Shown: piece after piece, positions 10,598 to 19,388 of the stretch
Position numbering within the stretch: position 1 is the first letter of the stretch
Layout of the letters: each line of letters starts with the position of its first letter
Origin: Adiantum capillus-veneris
Taxonomy: Eukaryota > Streptophyta > Polypodiopsida > Polypodiales > Pteridaceae
Direction of reading: 5' to 3'
Assembly (NCBI GenBank): GCA_014529385.2
Contig: CM043970.1
Coordinates: 68,406,567-68,470,566 of the forward strand
Length of the DNA: 64,000 bases
Notes under the pieces: generated by a model
Told to the model about the DNA's origin: nothing
Databases searched by the model: none
The model's input: the letters and a program-made list of their open reading frames with translations, nothing else
Position numbers and translations under genes: made by a program

Positions 10598-10648
<51 letters not shown>
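10229..10648 (+). mobile_element. LINE-TC unit A2: ORF2 C-terminus plus 3' UTR
   Basis: It starts within the last codons of ORF2 (GAGGAGCTACACAG and ATTCGAGCCATACT match 15300-15350) straight after the A1 TC run. It continues through the 3' UTR, with the 13-nt element at 10520-10532, and ends in (TC)n at about 10601-10648. The inner hairpin module of the tail is present twice (10530-10566). Confidence 0.75.
10601..10648 (+). repeat. (TC)n microsatellite, tail of A2
   Basis: TC run at the junction between unit A2 and the full-length unit A3. Confidence 0.95.
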
Positions 10649-10652
<4 letters not shown>

Positions 10653-10683
10653 CGCCATCTCTCTCTCTCTTTACCATGCTTTC

Positions 10684-10766
10684 GTTTAGGGTTTGCTGCT
10701 GTATTTTAGGGTTCGCGACCTGTTTTTAGGGCTCGCGACCTGTATTTTAGGGTTCGCGACTGTTTT
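10684..10766 (+). repeat. Tandem TTTTAGGGTTCGCGACCTGT repeats in LINE 5' UTR
   Basis: About three and a half copies of a roughly 24-bp unit containing TTTAGGG and CGCGACCTG. The TTTAGGG core equals the plant telomere heptamer, but the units are not heptamer arrays. Tandem 5' UTR repeats act as promoter monomers in some mammalian L1s; that role here is only a guess. Confidence 0.6.
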
Positions 10767-10839
10767 TTTTTTTGGGTTGTTGGACAGATCTGCGTTTTAG
10801 GGTTTGCTGCATTTTCTGCACTTTAGAAACATCAATCCT

Positions 10840-10843
<4 letters not shown>

Positions 10844-10875
<32 letters not shown>
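10844..10875 (+). repeat. (TC)n run directly upstream of LINE ORF1
   Basis: TC dinucleotides end at the ORF1 ATG (10876). This is an internal TC tract of the element, separate from its tail. Confidence 0.9.
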
Positions 10876-10877
<2 letters not shown>

Positions 10878-11744
10878 GTCATCCCCAACCTCACCTATGG
10901 CAACAAGCAAACTCAAATATATGCTTCACTCCAAACGAATTTCCATCATTGAATTGGAAATGAAAGCATGGAGAAAAGAGATGGAAGATTGGAGGAACGC
11001 GAAGACCGTTTTCCTCCGAGAAAATGAAGAAAAGGAGAAGAGGTGGAAGGACGAGAAGGATCATCTTCTCAACAAGATTGCCACGTTGGAGAATAGCATT
11101 TTGGACCTCCACAAAGAAGTGTTGGAAACACGGTCAAAAAATGGGCTTGAAGAGGGGAATTTCAGCCCTCTTTGAGGGAAGAAATTGACAACATCAATGA
11201 GGAGAAGAAGTCATGGGCCGCGGTCATATCCGAAACGCAAAAGAAAGTAGAGGAGGCCGAAAAATGGATTGAGGTTGCCAAGAAAGGGAAAGGTAAGGAA
11301 GCTCCTTGTACACCCACTCTTATCAACATGACCCTCGAAGAGGAACAAAGAAGGAGGGTGCGGGCTCTACATGTGAGGGTAACCGGCCTCAAGGACATAA
11401 ACAATGTGGAAAAAGAGGTCACAAGCCTCACATCAATGATGGGGGTGGAGAAGCCTTCACACACAAAGGCATGGAGAGTGGGCAAGAAGAGTGAGGGCCC
11501 CGGAGAATCTTCAAAGGAAAGAGCTCTCATACTACGCTTCCCTTCATTGGAAGAGAAGAAGGAATTCTTGAGGAAGAGACCTACTCTCAAGAAGACAGGT
11601 ATTTTCTTAGGCGATGACCTCACTCTCTCACAACTTGCGCATATGAGAGAAGTAATGCCCGAGATTCAAGCGGCAAGGGAGAAGGGGAAGATGGCCTTTT
11701 ACAGAGATGGTCGGGTGGTGATTGTAGAGCGGCGCTCTACATGA
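10876..11744 (+). CDS. LINE-TC ORF1 (L1 ORF1p-like RNA-binding protein), one frameshift
   Basis: About 289 residues if read across one indel. The N-terminal third is a charged coiled coil (start MSSPTSPMATSK; many Glu/Lys heptads, coded to about 11140). Then come an RRM-like part (RALHVRVTGLKDINNVEKE to ALILRFPSLEEKKEF) and a C-terminal part (FLGDDLTLSQLAHMREVM, GKMAFYRDGRVVIVE) that resembles the CTD of L1 ORF1p. Such proteins trimerise, bind element RNA and act as chaperones. The ATG at 10876 starts the frame; it closes at 11175 because one G seems missing from the G-run near 11151-11155 (copy C has GAAGGGGAATTC in frame at the same place). The second part continues to the UGA at 11742. Confidence 0.75.
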
Positions 11745-11765
11745 CGGTGCGAGACCTATGGGACC
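11742..11765 (+). promoter_or_regulatory. ORF1 stop UGA-CGG with downstream pairing site (candidate readthrough signal)
   Basis: ORF1 ends ACA-TGA-CGG. After the TGA the same frame stays open into ORF2, with 36 nt from the TGA to the GCG codon of the endonuclease start. UGA followed by CGG is a known leaky context (type II readthrough in several plant viruses), usually with an RNA structure about 8 nt downstream. Here GACCTATGGGACC starts at 11753, 8 nt after the TGA, and is complementary to GGTCTCATAGGTC in the 3' UTR (15579-15591) with one G-U pair. Equivalent sites lie at 17376, 20617, 24653 and 57694. Function is inferred. Confidence 0.55.
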
Positions 11766-11774
11766 ACATTGAGG

Positions 11775-14700
11775 ATGGCGACTTGGAATTGTAATGGGTC
11801 TATGAGGTTGGATGTTGGTGCCTTTGAGGACAGTTTCAGAGACAAGGACATTGTTTTCTTTTCAGAGACTCACCAGGCCCCTGGCCAACTGTTGCCACAT
11901 GTGGTGGGATACAAATGGGAGACAGCCCACAGAACAGTCACGAGATCTGAGCATGGGAGTAGAGGTTCAGGAGGAGTAGCGGTGTTGTTTAGGGAGGAGC
12001 TACAGCCACTACTACATATTGTACGGAGAGATGATCAGGCTAGATACATGTGGGTGAGGCTGAGAGCTGACACAGGTCGATTTCTATATATTGCTATATG
12101 TTACTTCCCCCCCAGTACGTCAGTATATGCTGTATCCAGAGGGCAGTCGCCTTTCTCAATTCTAGATGATGATATATGGGAGTTTTCTAGGGATGGTGAT
12201 ATCATCCTCCTAGGAGACTTCAATGCTCGAACGGGCAACTGTCAGACAGTCTTCTACGACACCTCAGATGAGATGCTTAGAGAGTTGGATGTGGGTGAGC
12301 TGGGGTTTGACAGATGCTCACATGACAGAGAGCAGACTGAGTATGGGAGATACCTCACGGAGATGACGACTACACATGGGCTAGCCATACTTAATGGCTT
12401 ACAGCGGTTTCCTGGAGCAGCAGGCTTCACATGCTTTCCACACAGACATGGGGCCAGTACAGTGGACTATGTTATGACACAGCCGAGCTTTATTCCTTGT
12501 ATTCAGGATTTCACGGTGGGAGCCAGACCAGTGGGCGTAGCAGTGGATCATGCTCTCTTGACACTGTCCGTATCTTTTCAGTTTAGTACAGCCCAGAAAT
12601 CAGGAGGCAGGTCACACACCCGTTATACATTTACACCAGAGACTGACTCGGTTTATACAGAGGCGATCTGGGATCGTCTATGCACAGTTGCTCCAGGCCT
12701 CTCAGTAGAGGAGTGCACTACTTTATTGACTGAGACACTACATGATGCAGCATCAGAGGCATACCCACACACTCAACCGGATCGGAGGCGACATTCTGGG
12801 AGCATGCCCCAGAATAGTTGGTATGATGAGGAGTGCAGAGAGATGAGAGCCCAGCTTCAGAGGGATCTTCATTTAGGAGTCATCACCTACAGACAGTCGC
12901 GGATTGCTTTCCGGCGCCTTGTGCGAAAGAAGAAACGAGCTTACCTGGCCCAGATGGAGCGAGACTTGTATCAGTTGTTCTTGAGTAGAGACTCAGGCGA
13001 GGCATGGCGACTCTTCCATGAGCACTCCCCTCCCCCAGTGATTACTTCTCCTGATGTGTGGGGCCAGTATGCGACATCGTTATATACGGTTCCTGGGCAG
13101 GATCCCCTTCCAGATCCTACAGAGCCATGTCCACCTACGAGCACCTTCTTTACCACTGAGATGGTAAAGAGAGCCATTGACAGGATGAGGACCAGGAGGG
13201 CTTACGATCATGACGGTCTAGTAGCGGAGCACTTTATACATGCTAGGGATATGCTGATGGAGGTTCTTGCAGTGTTGTTCAATCGTGCCATGTGTGAGGG
13301 ATTACCTGAGACTTGGAGGTTGTCTACTATTGTGCCTATATTCAAGGCAGGTGATCCTACAGAGCCTGGAAATTACCGCACTATTATGGTTGGACACACA
13401 CTGGCACGATTGTATGCATCCATTATTGAGCAGCAGTTGAGTAACTGGGCAGAGGGTGAGGGTGTACGGGCAAAGGGACAGGCAGGTTTCAGGAGGGGTT
13501 GCTCCACTCTTGACCATATTCTGACACTCAGAGCTATCATTGAGGAGGGCAGGTCACATGGGAGACGGATTTATTGTAGCTTTGTGGATTTCCGCAAAGC
13601 ATTTGACATGGTACCGAGAGCTCGACTGATGCGCAGACTGCAGGAGATGGGGGTGCCGACAGTGTTGATTTGGGGGATTATGGCTTTATACAGATCAGTG
13701 ATGGGACATGTACGCACCCCAGAGGGGATATCTGACTTAGTTCACTCCACTATCGGGGTGAAACAGGGTTGCCCATTGTCTCCTACTCTATTTGGTATGT
13801 ATGTTGATGAGGTGTCTGATTACATTGACAGAGAGGGTGATAGAGGTGCCCAGCTGGCAGGGACGTGGATCCCATTGTTGTTATATGCTGATGATATTGT
13901 CTTGATCTCTGACTCACCAGAGGGTATGCAGCGACAGTTGGATGCATTACACAGTTTTGCAGAGGATAGTGGATTGTCTGTAAACCTTGGTAAAACCAAG
14001 GTCATGGTGTTTAACACCACACCGCAGTGGATCAGGAGATCGGCACCGACCTTCACGTATGGTCAAGAGATTGTGGAGTATACAGATGCATACACTTACC
14101 TTGGGATAGTCTTCACTGGGCCGAGGTTTTCTTTGGGGAGAGCAGCAAAGACTAGACTGACCAGAGCTTATGCGGCCTTGGGAGGCTTGGAGAGGATGTG
14201 TTCGCAGGTTCAGTTCCAGGAACCTCGGACAAAGTTATGGCTCTTTGATACTTTAGTAGCCTCAGCTATGATGTATGGGGTACAGGTATGGGGACCTTCT
14301 GTAGGCCAGGATGGTTGGAGAGGTATGGAGAGGCCCTTGGTATCTATGATCTCCCGATTGATTAGAGCCAAGGCCTCCGTACCTCACGCGATCATTCGAG
14401 CAGAGCTAGCTGCCCCCCCCATGGAGATTGAGGCGCTTACCAGATCAGTGTCCTTTGTGCACAGCCTATGGGATACTACTAGAGACAGATATGCTAGATT
14501 GGCCCTTGAGTCTTCCAGACAGTTAGCTCTACAGGGGGACACTTCATGCTGGTATGCACAGATGACTTCATGGTTTCAGACGCATGGCTTCACCATGGAC
14601 AGGTTGCCCCCTTTCCAGTATTCTCTTCAGGCACCCTCGCTGTCTCTTACACGGGTGGAGATCACTAGACTCATTCGTCAGGACCTGATCCAGCTCGACA

Positions 14701-15380
14701 CCAGGAGGACATGGATAGAGCCGCCTCAGGAGTTGAGCACAAAGATGGCTTTCTATAGAGAGCATCTTCTCCACCTCACAGGAGATGGGTTTGTGATTCG
14801 ACCCAGCTACATGGACACACATATGTCTCATGGTTTGCGTTGTGCCATTGGTCAGATACGCACATCCTCACATCAGCTCGAGATTGAGACCGGTAGATTC
14901 AGAGGGATACCAGCAGACAGCAGGATATGCCGATTATGCCAGAGAGAGCCAGAGACAGAGTTGCACTACATATGTCATTGCACAGTGTTCTATGAGATAC
15001 GGGGGCGTTTCCACTGCTTATTCAGAGAGGGTTTTGGTCCTCTATCTAGGGTCATGAGTTATGAGGATCAGAGATGTCTTGGACTATATCTACTTGAGTT
15101 ACACAGGTATAGAGACACTTTACTGGGGAGAGCTAGAGAGAGGCAGTCCCAGAGACACATTACAGATTTCTTTTCACTAGATATGGGACAGCCAGAGGAG
15201 CAGCCACCACTGCAGAGCTCGTCCCACACTCATTCGACCACTACTGGCACTCTCATCGACCGAGCATTGGAGCTACAGAGATACAGACGACCGCGACTGA
15301 GGAGAGGAGCTACACAGCATCGACGGAGACTACAACAGAAGATTCGAGCCATACTCTCTCGACATCCAGAGTGCAGATGA
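11775..15380 (+). CDS. LINE-TC ORF2: APE endonuclease, reverse transcriptase, CCHC finger
   Basis: 1201 residues from the ATG at 11775, uninterrupted. The EEP endonuclease (about 1-265) has TWNCNG, E31 (SETHQ), D148/N150 (GDFNART), D231 (VDYVM) and D258/H259, all expected catalytic positions. The reverse transcriptase has motif A D605 (FVDFRKAFD), GVKQGCPLSPTLF and YADD (704-707). A C-terminal finger has C1052-x2-C1055-x8-H1064-x4-C1069. The protein would nick target DNA and copy the RNA by target-primed reverse transcription. All catalytic residues are present, so this copy may encode active enzyme. It shares its frame with ORF1 across a single UGA; subfamilies B, C and G lack the start ATG at this position. 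Confidence 0.93.
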   Translation: MATWNCNGSMRLDVGAFEDSFRDKDIVFFSETHQAPGQLLPHVVGYKWETAHRTVTRSEHGSRGSGGVAVLFREELQPLLHIVRRDDQARYMWVRLRADTGRFLYIAICYFPPSTSVYAVSRGQSPFSILDDDIWEFSRDGDIILLGDFNARTGNCQTVFYDTSDEMLRELDVGELGFDRCSHDREQTEYGRYLTEMTTTHGLAILNGLQRFPGAAGFTCFPHRHGASTVDYVMTQPSFIPCIQDFTVGARPVGVAVDHALLTLSVSFQFSTAQKSGGRSHTRYTFTPETDSVYTEAIWDRLCTVAPGLSVEECTTLLTETLHDAASEAYPHTQPDRRRHSGSMPQNSWYDEECREMRAQLQRDLHLGVITYRQSRIAFRRLVRKKKRAYLAQMERDLYQLFLSRDSGEAWRLFHEHSPPPVITSPDVWGQYATSLYTVPGQDPLPDPTEPCPPTSTFFTTEMVKRAIDRMRTRRAYDHDGLVAEHFIHARDMLMEVLAVLFNRAMCEGLPETWRLSTIVPIFKAGDPTEPGNYRTIMVGHTLARLYASIIEQQLSNWAEGEGVRAKGQAGFRRGCSTLDHILTLRAIIEEGRSHGRRIYCSFVDFRKAFDMVPRARLMRRLQEMGVPTVLIWGIMALYRSVMGHVRTPEGISDLVHSTIGVKQGCPLSPTLFGMYVDEVSDYIDREGDRGAQLAGTWIPLLLYADDIVLISDSPEGMQRQLDALHSFAEDSGLSVNLGKTKVMVFNTTPQWIRRSAPTFTYGQEIVEYTDAYTYLGIVFTGPRFSLGRAAKTRLTRAYAALGGLERMCSQVQFQEPRTKLWLFDTLVASAMMYGVQVWGPSVGQDGWRGMERPLVSMISRLIRAKASVPHAIIRAELAAPPMEIEALTRSVSFVHSLWDTTRDRYARLALESSRQLALQGDTSCWYAQMTSWFQTHGFTMDRLPPFQYSLQAPSLSLTRVEITRLIRQDLIQLDTRRTWIEPPQELSTKMAFYREHLLHLTGDGFVIRPSYMDTHMSHGLRCAIGQIRTSSHQLEIETGRFRGIPADSRICRLCQREPETELHYICHCTVFYEIRGRFHCLFREGFGPLSRVMSYEDQRCLGLYLLELHRYRDTLLGRARERQSQRHITDFFSLDMGQPEEQPPLQSSSHTHSTTTGTLIDRALELQRYRRPRLRRGATQHRRRLQQKIRAILSRHPECR

Positions 15381-15578
15381 GGATGGATCCTCACCATTTC
15401 TTCCATCTTTGTTTCACACACTGTTACATCCAGTTTACCGGGTACCTATTGTATCAGCTGCTACACCCACGTAGTTTTAGATTGTAGTAGTAGTAGTAGT
15501 ATTTTGTTCCACTTCTAGTTCTTTTCTAGTTCTTTTGTACCCAGACATGGTATTAGATTCACTATTTTGTAACTGATT

Positions 15579-15611
15579 GGTCTCATAGGTCATTTTGGCC
15601 TTTTGAAGACG
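15579..15611 (+). promoter_or_regulatory. Conserved 3' UTR stem-loop of LINE-TC
   Basis: The 13-nt element GGTCTCATAGGTC is followed by ATTTTGGCC and TTTTGAAGAC. Two nested stems can form: outer GUCU with AGAC, inner GGUC with GGCC around a 5-nt loop. The stems are nearly invariant in other copies while the loop varies (ATTTT, ACTTT, AGTTT, ATTTC). LINE reverse transcriptases often recognise such a 3' hairpin. Confidence 0.6.
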
Positions 15612-15636
15612 TTAATATAACATTTCATTTCATTTC

Positions 15637-15640
<4 letters not shown>

Positions 15641-15677
<37 letters not shown>

Positions 15678-15693
15678 TCTCTCTCTCTCTCTC
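15641..15693 (+). repeat. (TC)n microsatellite, tail of A3
   Basis: TC run with one CAC interruption, preceded by three ATTTC units. It is followed directly by unit A4. Confidence 0.95.
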
Positions 15694-15920
15694 AGGATAC
15701 ACTCACACTATGTTGTCTTAGCCCCCCGTTCACTTCACCCCTACCCCCTACTCATATCCTACACAAGCCCAGCTAGTTGCTTAGCTCACATCTAGCAGCT
15801 TAGGATTTTATTGCATTTTTATTTTGTTACTCAGACTTTGTATTAGATCCACCACATTGTAACTTTCTGGTCTCATAGGTCACTTTAACCTTTTGAAGAC
15901 GTTAATATAACATTTCGATC
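15694..15920 (+). mobile_element. LINE-TC unit A4: 3' UTR only
   Basis: 5'-truncated inside the 3' UTR. It keeps a TTAGCCC lead like copy G (60705), the 13-nt element at 15869-15881 and AACATTTC, then stops without a TC run where unit B begins. Confidence 0.7.
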
Positions 15921-16531
15921 TCCAGGCAGATAACCAGGCACAAGCAGGCCAGGTTTTTTCAGCCTGTGCAAACTGAACCAGGGGCAGACAGGTGTTTTGG
16001 GGCAATGCACAGGCCAGCAGAACGCGGGCAGGCAGCAGAAGGGGCGCACACAGAGGGCTGCAGGACGTAAGGGTGGAGCAGACCCCTTGCGCAGGGCAGC
16101 AGACGCGCAGGGCTGTGGAGATGCAGAGGGAATAGGTGCAGGTTTTCAGATAGCAGCCAGCAGGGTTGCGCCCTTTGCTTTACAGGGTGTTCGCATGCGT
16201 AGGTCGCAGGCCAGTACCACAGAGGGGGCTTATCGGAGCCGTGTGTTGACCCAGCAGGAGGCCGCATGTATTTTGTTTTCATTCAGGTGCAGAATCAGGA
16301 GCAGACCCCGCTGGGGCTGCGTCTCATGTCTCGGGCAGGAGTATATGCGTTGCGCCCTGCGGGGCTGTGTAGGACAGCGGGCGCAATGCCATTCATCTTA
16401 TTTTGGTCTACTGCTAATGCCCGCAGTGGGCTGAGGTGGTGAATATACCCGCATCGGGTTGTGGATGCGTAGTTGTTGCCTGGTTATTACCGAGCGAGAG
16501 CTTTTTTTGCGGTTTTTTGTGGCGACCAAGC
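15921..16531 (+). other. GC/CAG-rich 5' leader of LINE-TC unit B
   Basis: No protein motif. The stretch is rich in CAG, CCAGCAG and GGGC, unlike the AT-rich tails around it, and leads straight into an ORF1 ATG at 16532. The position fits a 5' UTR and internal promoter, but this leader does not resemble that of A3, so 5' UTRs differ between subfamilies. Confidence 0.45.
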
Positions 16532-17378
16532 ATGAGGAAACAAAACGATAAGCTTGACCCTTTAGAGAATGCAGTTCAAAAGTGCAGAGAAGAAATGACC
16601 GAAACAATCAACAAGATCAACCGCAACTTATTGGGCACAATAAAAATGCTCGACGAACGTGTGACGGCCCAAGACGAAGAGATTGCGTCACTCAAGAGGG
16701 AGCTCGCAAAGGCACGATCACGAAATACACTTGGAGAGGGAGAATTGCAACCTTCAATAATAGAAGAGCTAAACACGATCAAAGAGCAAGTGCGAGCCAT
16801 CAAAGAGGGGGAAGAGCAGCACAAAGAAATGACGACCTCTTGGGTGGACGTTATCACAAAGACTCAACAGAAGGAAGATGAGGGCAAGAAGTGGATTGAG
16901 GTTGCCAAGAAAGGGAAAAGCAAGGAAACAACCACTCCACACCCACCATCATTAACCTGACACTTGAAGAGGAGCAAAGAAGGCGTGTGCGGTCTCTACA
17001 TGTGAGGATCAGCGGTCTTAAAGACGAAGATAATGTGGACGAAGAGGTAAAAGAACTCATGGCTTTGATGGGGGTTCATGAGCCGATGCACTCAAGAGCA
17101 GCGAGCTTGGAGAGTGGGCAACAAGAAAAATGGAAGCAAGGGGGAAACCTCGAAAGAAAGGGCACTCATCCTTCATTTTCCCTCCATGGAAGCGAAGGAC
17201 TTTTTGAAGAAGAGACCAACTCTTAAGAAAATGGGCATCTTCCTCGGGGATTGCCTTACCCTCTCACAGATAGCTCATATGTAGGAGGTAATGCCAGAGA
17301 TTAGAGTCAAGGGAAAAAGGTAAGATTGCTTTTTACCGAGATGGAAGAGTGGTGATATTGGAGCCACGCTCCACATGA
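16532..17378 (+). pseudogene. LINE-TC unit B ORF1, broken
   Basis: Starts MRKQNDKLDPLENAVQKC. The coiled coil and middle region are open to 16960 (EVAKKGKSKETTTP), then frameshifts lead into the RRM-like part (VRSLHVRISGLKDEDNVDEE) and the CTD (KMGIFLGDCLTLSQIAHM), where a TAG follows at 17282. The frame runs continuously past the site where A3 has its frameshift, which supports that A3 lost one base. The ORF1-end TGA-CGG is kept at 17376. Confidence 0.75.
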
Positions 17379-18593
17379 CGGTGTGAGACCTATGGGACCA
17401 CACGCAAAGTTGCTATGTGGGATTGTAATGGATCTATGCGTCTAGGTGTGGGTGCTTTTGAGGAAAGTTTTAAAGATATCATCTTCTACTCTGAGACGCA
17501 TCAGGCCCCTCGGCAGTCTATGCCTCACATTAGTGGATATAGATGGGATACCGCATGTAGACATGAGACACAATCAGAGCACAGAGGGCGGGGCTCAAGT
17601 GGAGTGGCAATGTTATTCAGGGAGGAGTTGCAGCCATTGATACATATAGCTCGCAGGGATGAGCAAGCTAGGTACATGTGGTTGAGATTGAGAGCAAAGA
17701 CAGTCAGATATCTTTACATTGCTATTTGCTACTTTCCCCCGAGTACGTCAGTGTATGCAGCACCCAAAGGACAATCCCCATTTTCTATTTTGGATGATGA
17801 CATATGGGAGTTCTCTAGAGATGGTGACATCATTATTCTAGGGGATTTCAATGCTAGGACTGCCCATCATCAGACAGTTTTTTATGATACTTGAGAGGAG
17901 ATGCTGAGAGAGCTGGATGTTACAGAGATAGGCCTATCCAGACTATCACAGGATGGGAAGCATATTGAGTATTGACGACACTTGATAGACATGGGGATTG
18001 CACATGGATTGGTCATCTTGAATGGCCTATAGAGATTTCCCGATGTGGGGGTTTTTACATGCTTTCCACACAGACATAGAGCTAGCACAATGGATTATGT
18101 CATGGCACAGCCGAGTCTCAGCCCTAGTATCCAGGACCTCACGGTTGGACCCAGACCTGTTGGTGTGGCAGTGGACCATGCTCTTGTGTTGCTGACCATC
18201 TCTTTCGAGTTTAGTGTAGCACACAGGCCTCAGGTAGCAACTCCTACTCGCGACACTTTCACGTGAGAGACACTCTGTATACATAGATGGGATCTACAGA
18301 CGCTTGTGTACAAAAGAGCCAGGGCGACCTTTGGTGGAGCTTACTACTATACTAACACATGCGTTACATGATGCAACAGCAGAGGCATACCCATACACAG
18401 CCTGAGCAGAGACGCCGTTCTGGGAGCATGTCCTAGAACAGCTGGTATGATGAGGAATGCCGCGAGACTAGAGCTAGACTTCAGAGGGAGGTGCTTTTGG
18501 GGGCCATCACTCACAGACAGTCATAGATTGACTTCCGACGCCTAGTGTGGCAGAAGAAGAGGGCATTTTTGGCTCCCCTAGAGCAGGATCTAT

Positions 18594-18639
<46 letters not shown>

Positions 18640-19388
18640 ATTACCTCTACAGAGGCGTGGGGCCAGTACGCGTCATCTCTGTACACAGTACCTGGACAGC
18701 TGCCCCTTCTCAACCCCCTTGATCCATGCCCCCACACATGTGCCTTTTTCACTGTTGAGATGGTCAAGAAGGCCATTTACAGGATGAGGACGGGGAGAGC
18801 ATATGATCATGATGAACTAGTGGCTAAGCACTTCATGCATGCCAGAGATCTACTAGCAGAGCTCCTAGCAGTTATGTTTAACCATGCCATGTGTGAGGGC
18901 TTGCTTGATACGTGGAGCCACGCATCCATTCTTGAGCAGCAGTTGAGTAGATGGGCAGAGAGGGAGGGGATACGCGCAACTGGGCAGGCAGGATTCAGGA
19001 GAGGTTTTTCTACTCTTGACCATATCTTGCCACTGAGAGCCATCATTGAGGAGGACAGATCACATGGGAGACGGATCTATTGCAGCTTTGTGGACTTCCG
19101 CAAAGCATTTGACACAGTACCCAGAGCTAGATTGATGCGCAGATTACAGGAGATGGGGGTACCCTCAGAGCTCATTTGGGGGGTCATGGCACTATACAGG
19201 TCAGTAGTGGGGCATGTACGCACCTCAGAGGGCCTATCTACAGCGGTTTATTCCACTATTGGGGTGAAGCAGGGTTGCCCGATCTCTCCTACTCTGTTTG
19301 GTATTTATGTGGATGAGGTTTCTGACTACATTGAGAGAGATGGTGATAGAGGTGCACAACTGGCAGGAACATGGATTCCACTATTGTT
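17379..19388 (+). pseudogene. LINE-TC unit B ORF2, truncated before YADD
   Basis: The endonuclease (17412-18270; SETHQAP, GDFNART) and the RT N-terminal half are recognisable, with stops near 17893, 17976 and 18267. A 45-nt poly-C tract replaces about 75 nt of coding sequence at 18595. The region between TWS and the ILEQQL segment is also deleted. Coding similarity ends at GTWIPLLL (about 19388), just before the catalytic YADD, where unrelated sequence begins. The copy cannot encode an active RT. Confidence 0.8.
18595..18639 (+). repeat. Poly-C tract (45 nt) inside LINE ORF2
   Basis: Forty-five consecutive C. In the intact copy the matching place holds a C-rich stretch (CCCTCCCCCAG, near 13028), so the tract may have grown from that seed while flanking codons were lost. 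An assembly or sequencing artefact is also possible. Confidence 0.9.

Larger units (their letters stand above)
10649..15693 (+). mobile_element. LINE-TC unit A3: full-length non-LTR retrotransposon
   Basis: A complete element: 5' UTR (10649-10875), ORF1 (10876-11744, one frameshift), 36-nt linker including the stop, intact ORF2 (11775-15380), structured 3' UTR and (TC)n tail (15641-15693). It lies between the TC tail of A2 and unit A4. It is the only copy in the window with an uninterrupted ORF2 and is probably the youngest. Unlike typical plant L1 elements, its ORF1 has a coiled coil and an L1-ORF1p-like layout instead of DUF4283 and CCHC. The clade cannot be fixed without a tree. Confidence 0.9.

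Noticed and set aside
10684-10766. Interstitial telomere (TTTAGGG repeats)
   Set aside because: The heptamers are separated by CGCGACCTG-type sequence and sit in the 5' UTR of a LINE; they are not an array.
11741-11795. Reinitiation at the ATGA overlapping the ORF1 stop
   Set aside because: The frame opened by that ATG closes after 17 codons in A3 and is not the ORF2 frame; the same-frame linker fits readthrough or initiation at 11775 better.
15997-16434. Protein-coding gene of 145 codons
   Set aside because: GC- and CAG-rich composition opens frames on both strands, no motif, and the position is the leader of LINE unit B.
18507-18787. Open frames encoding poly-Pro, poly-Gly or poly-Pro/Pro tracts
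   Set aside because: They are translations of the 45-nt poly-C tract in broken LINE sequence; flanking codons are LINE ORF2 in other frames.
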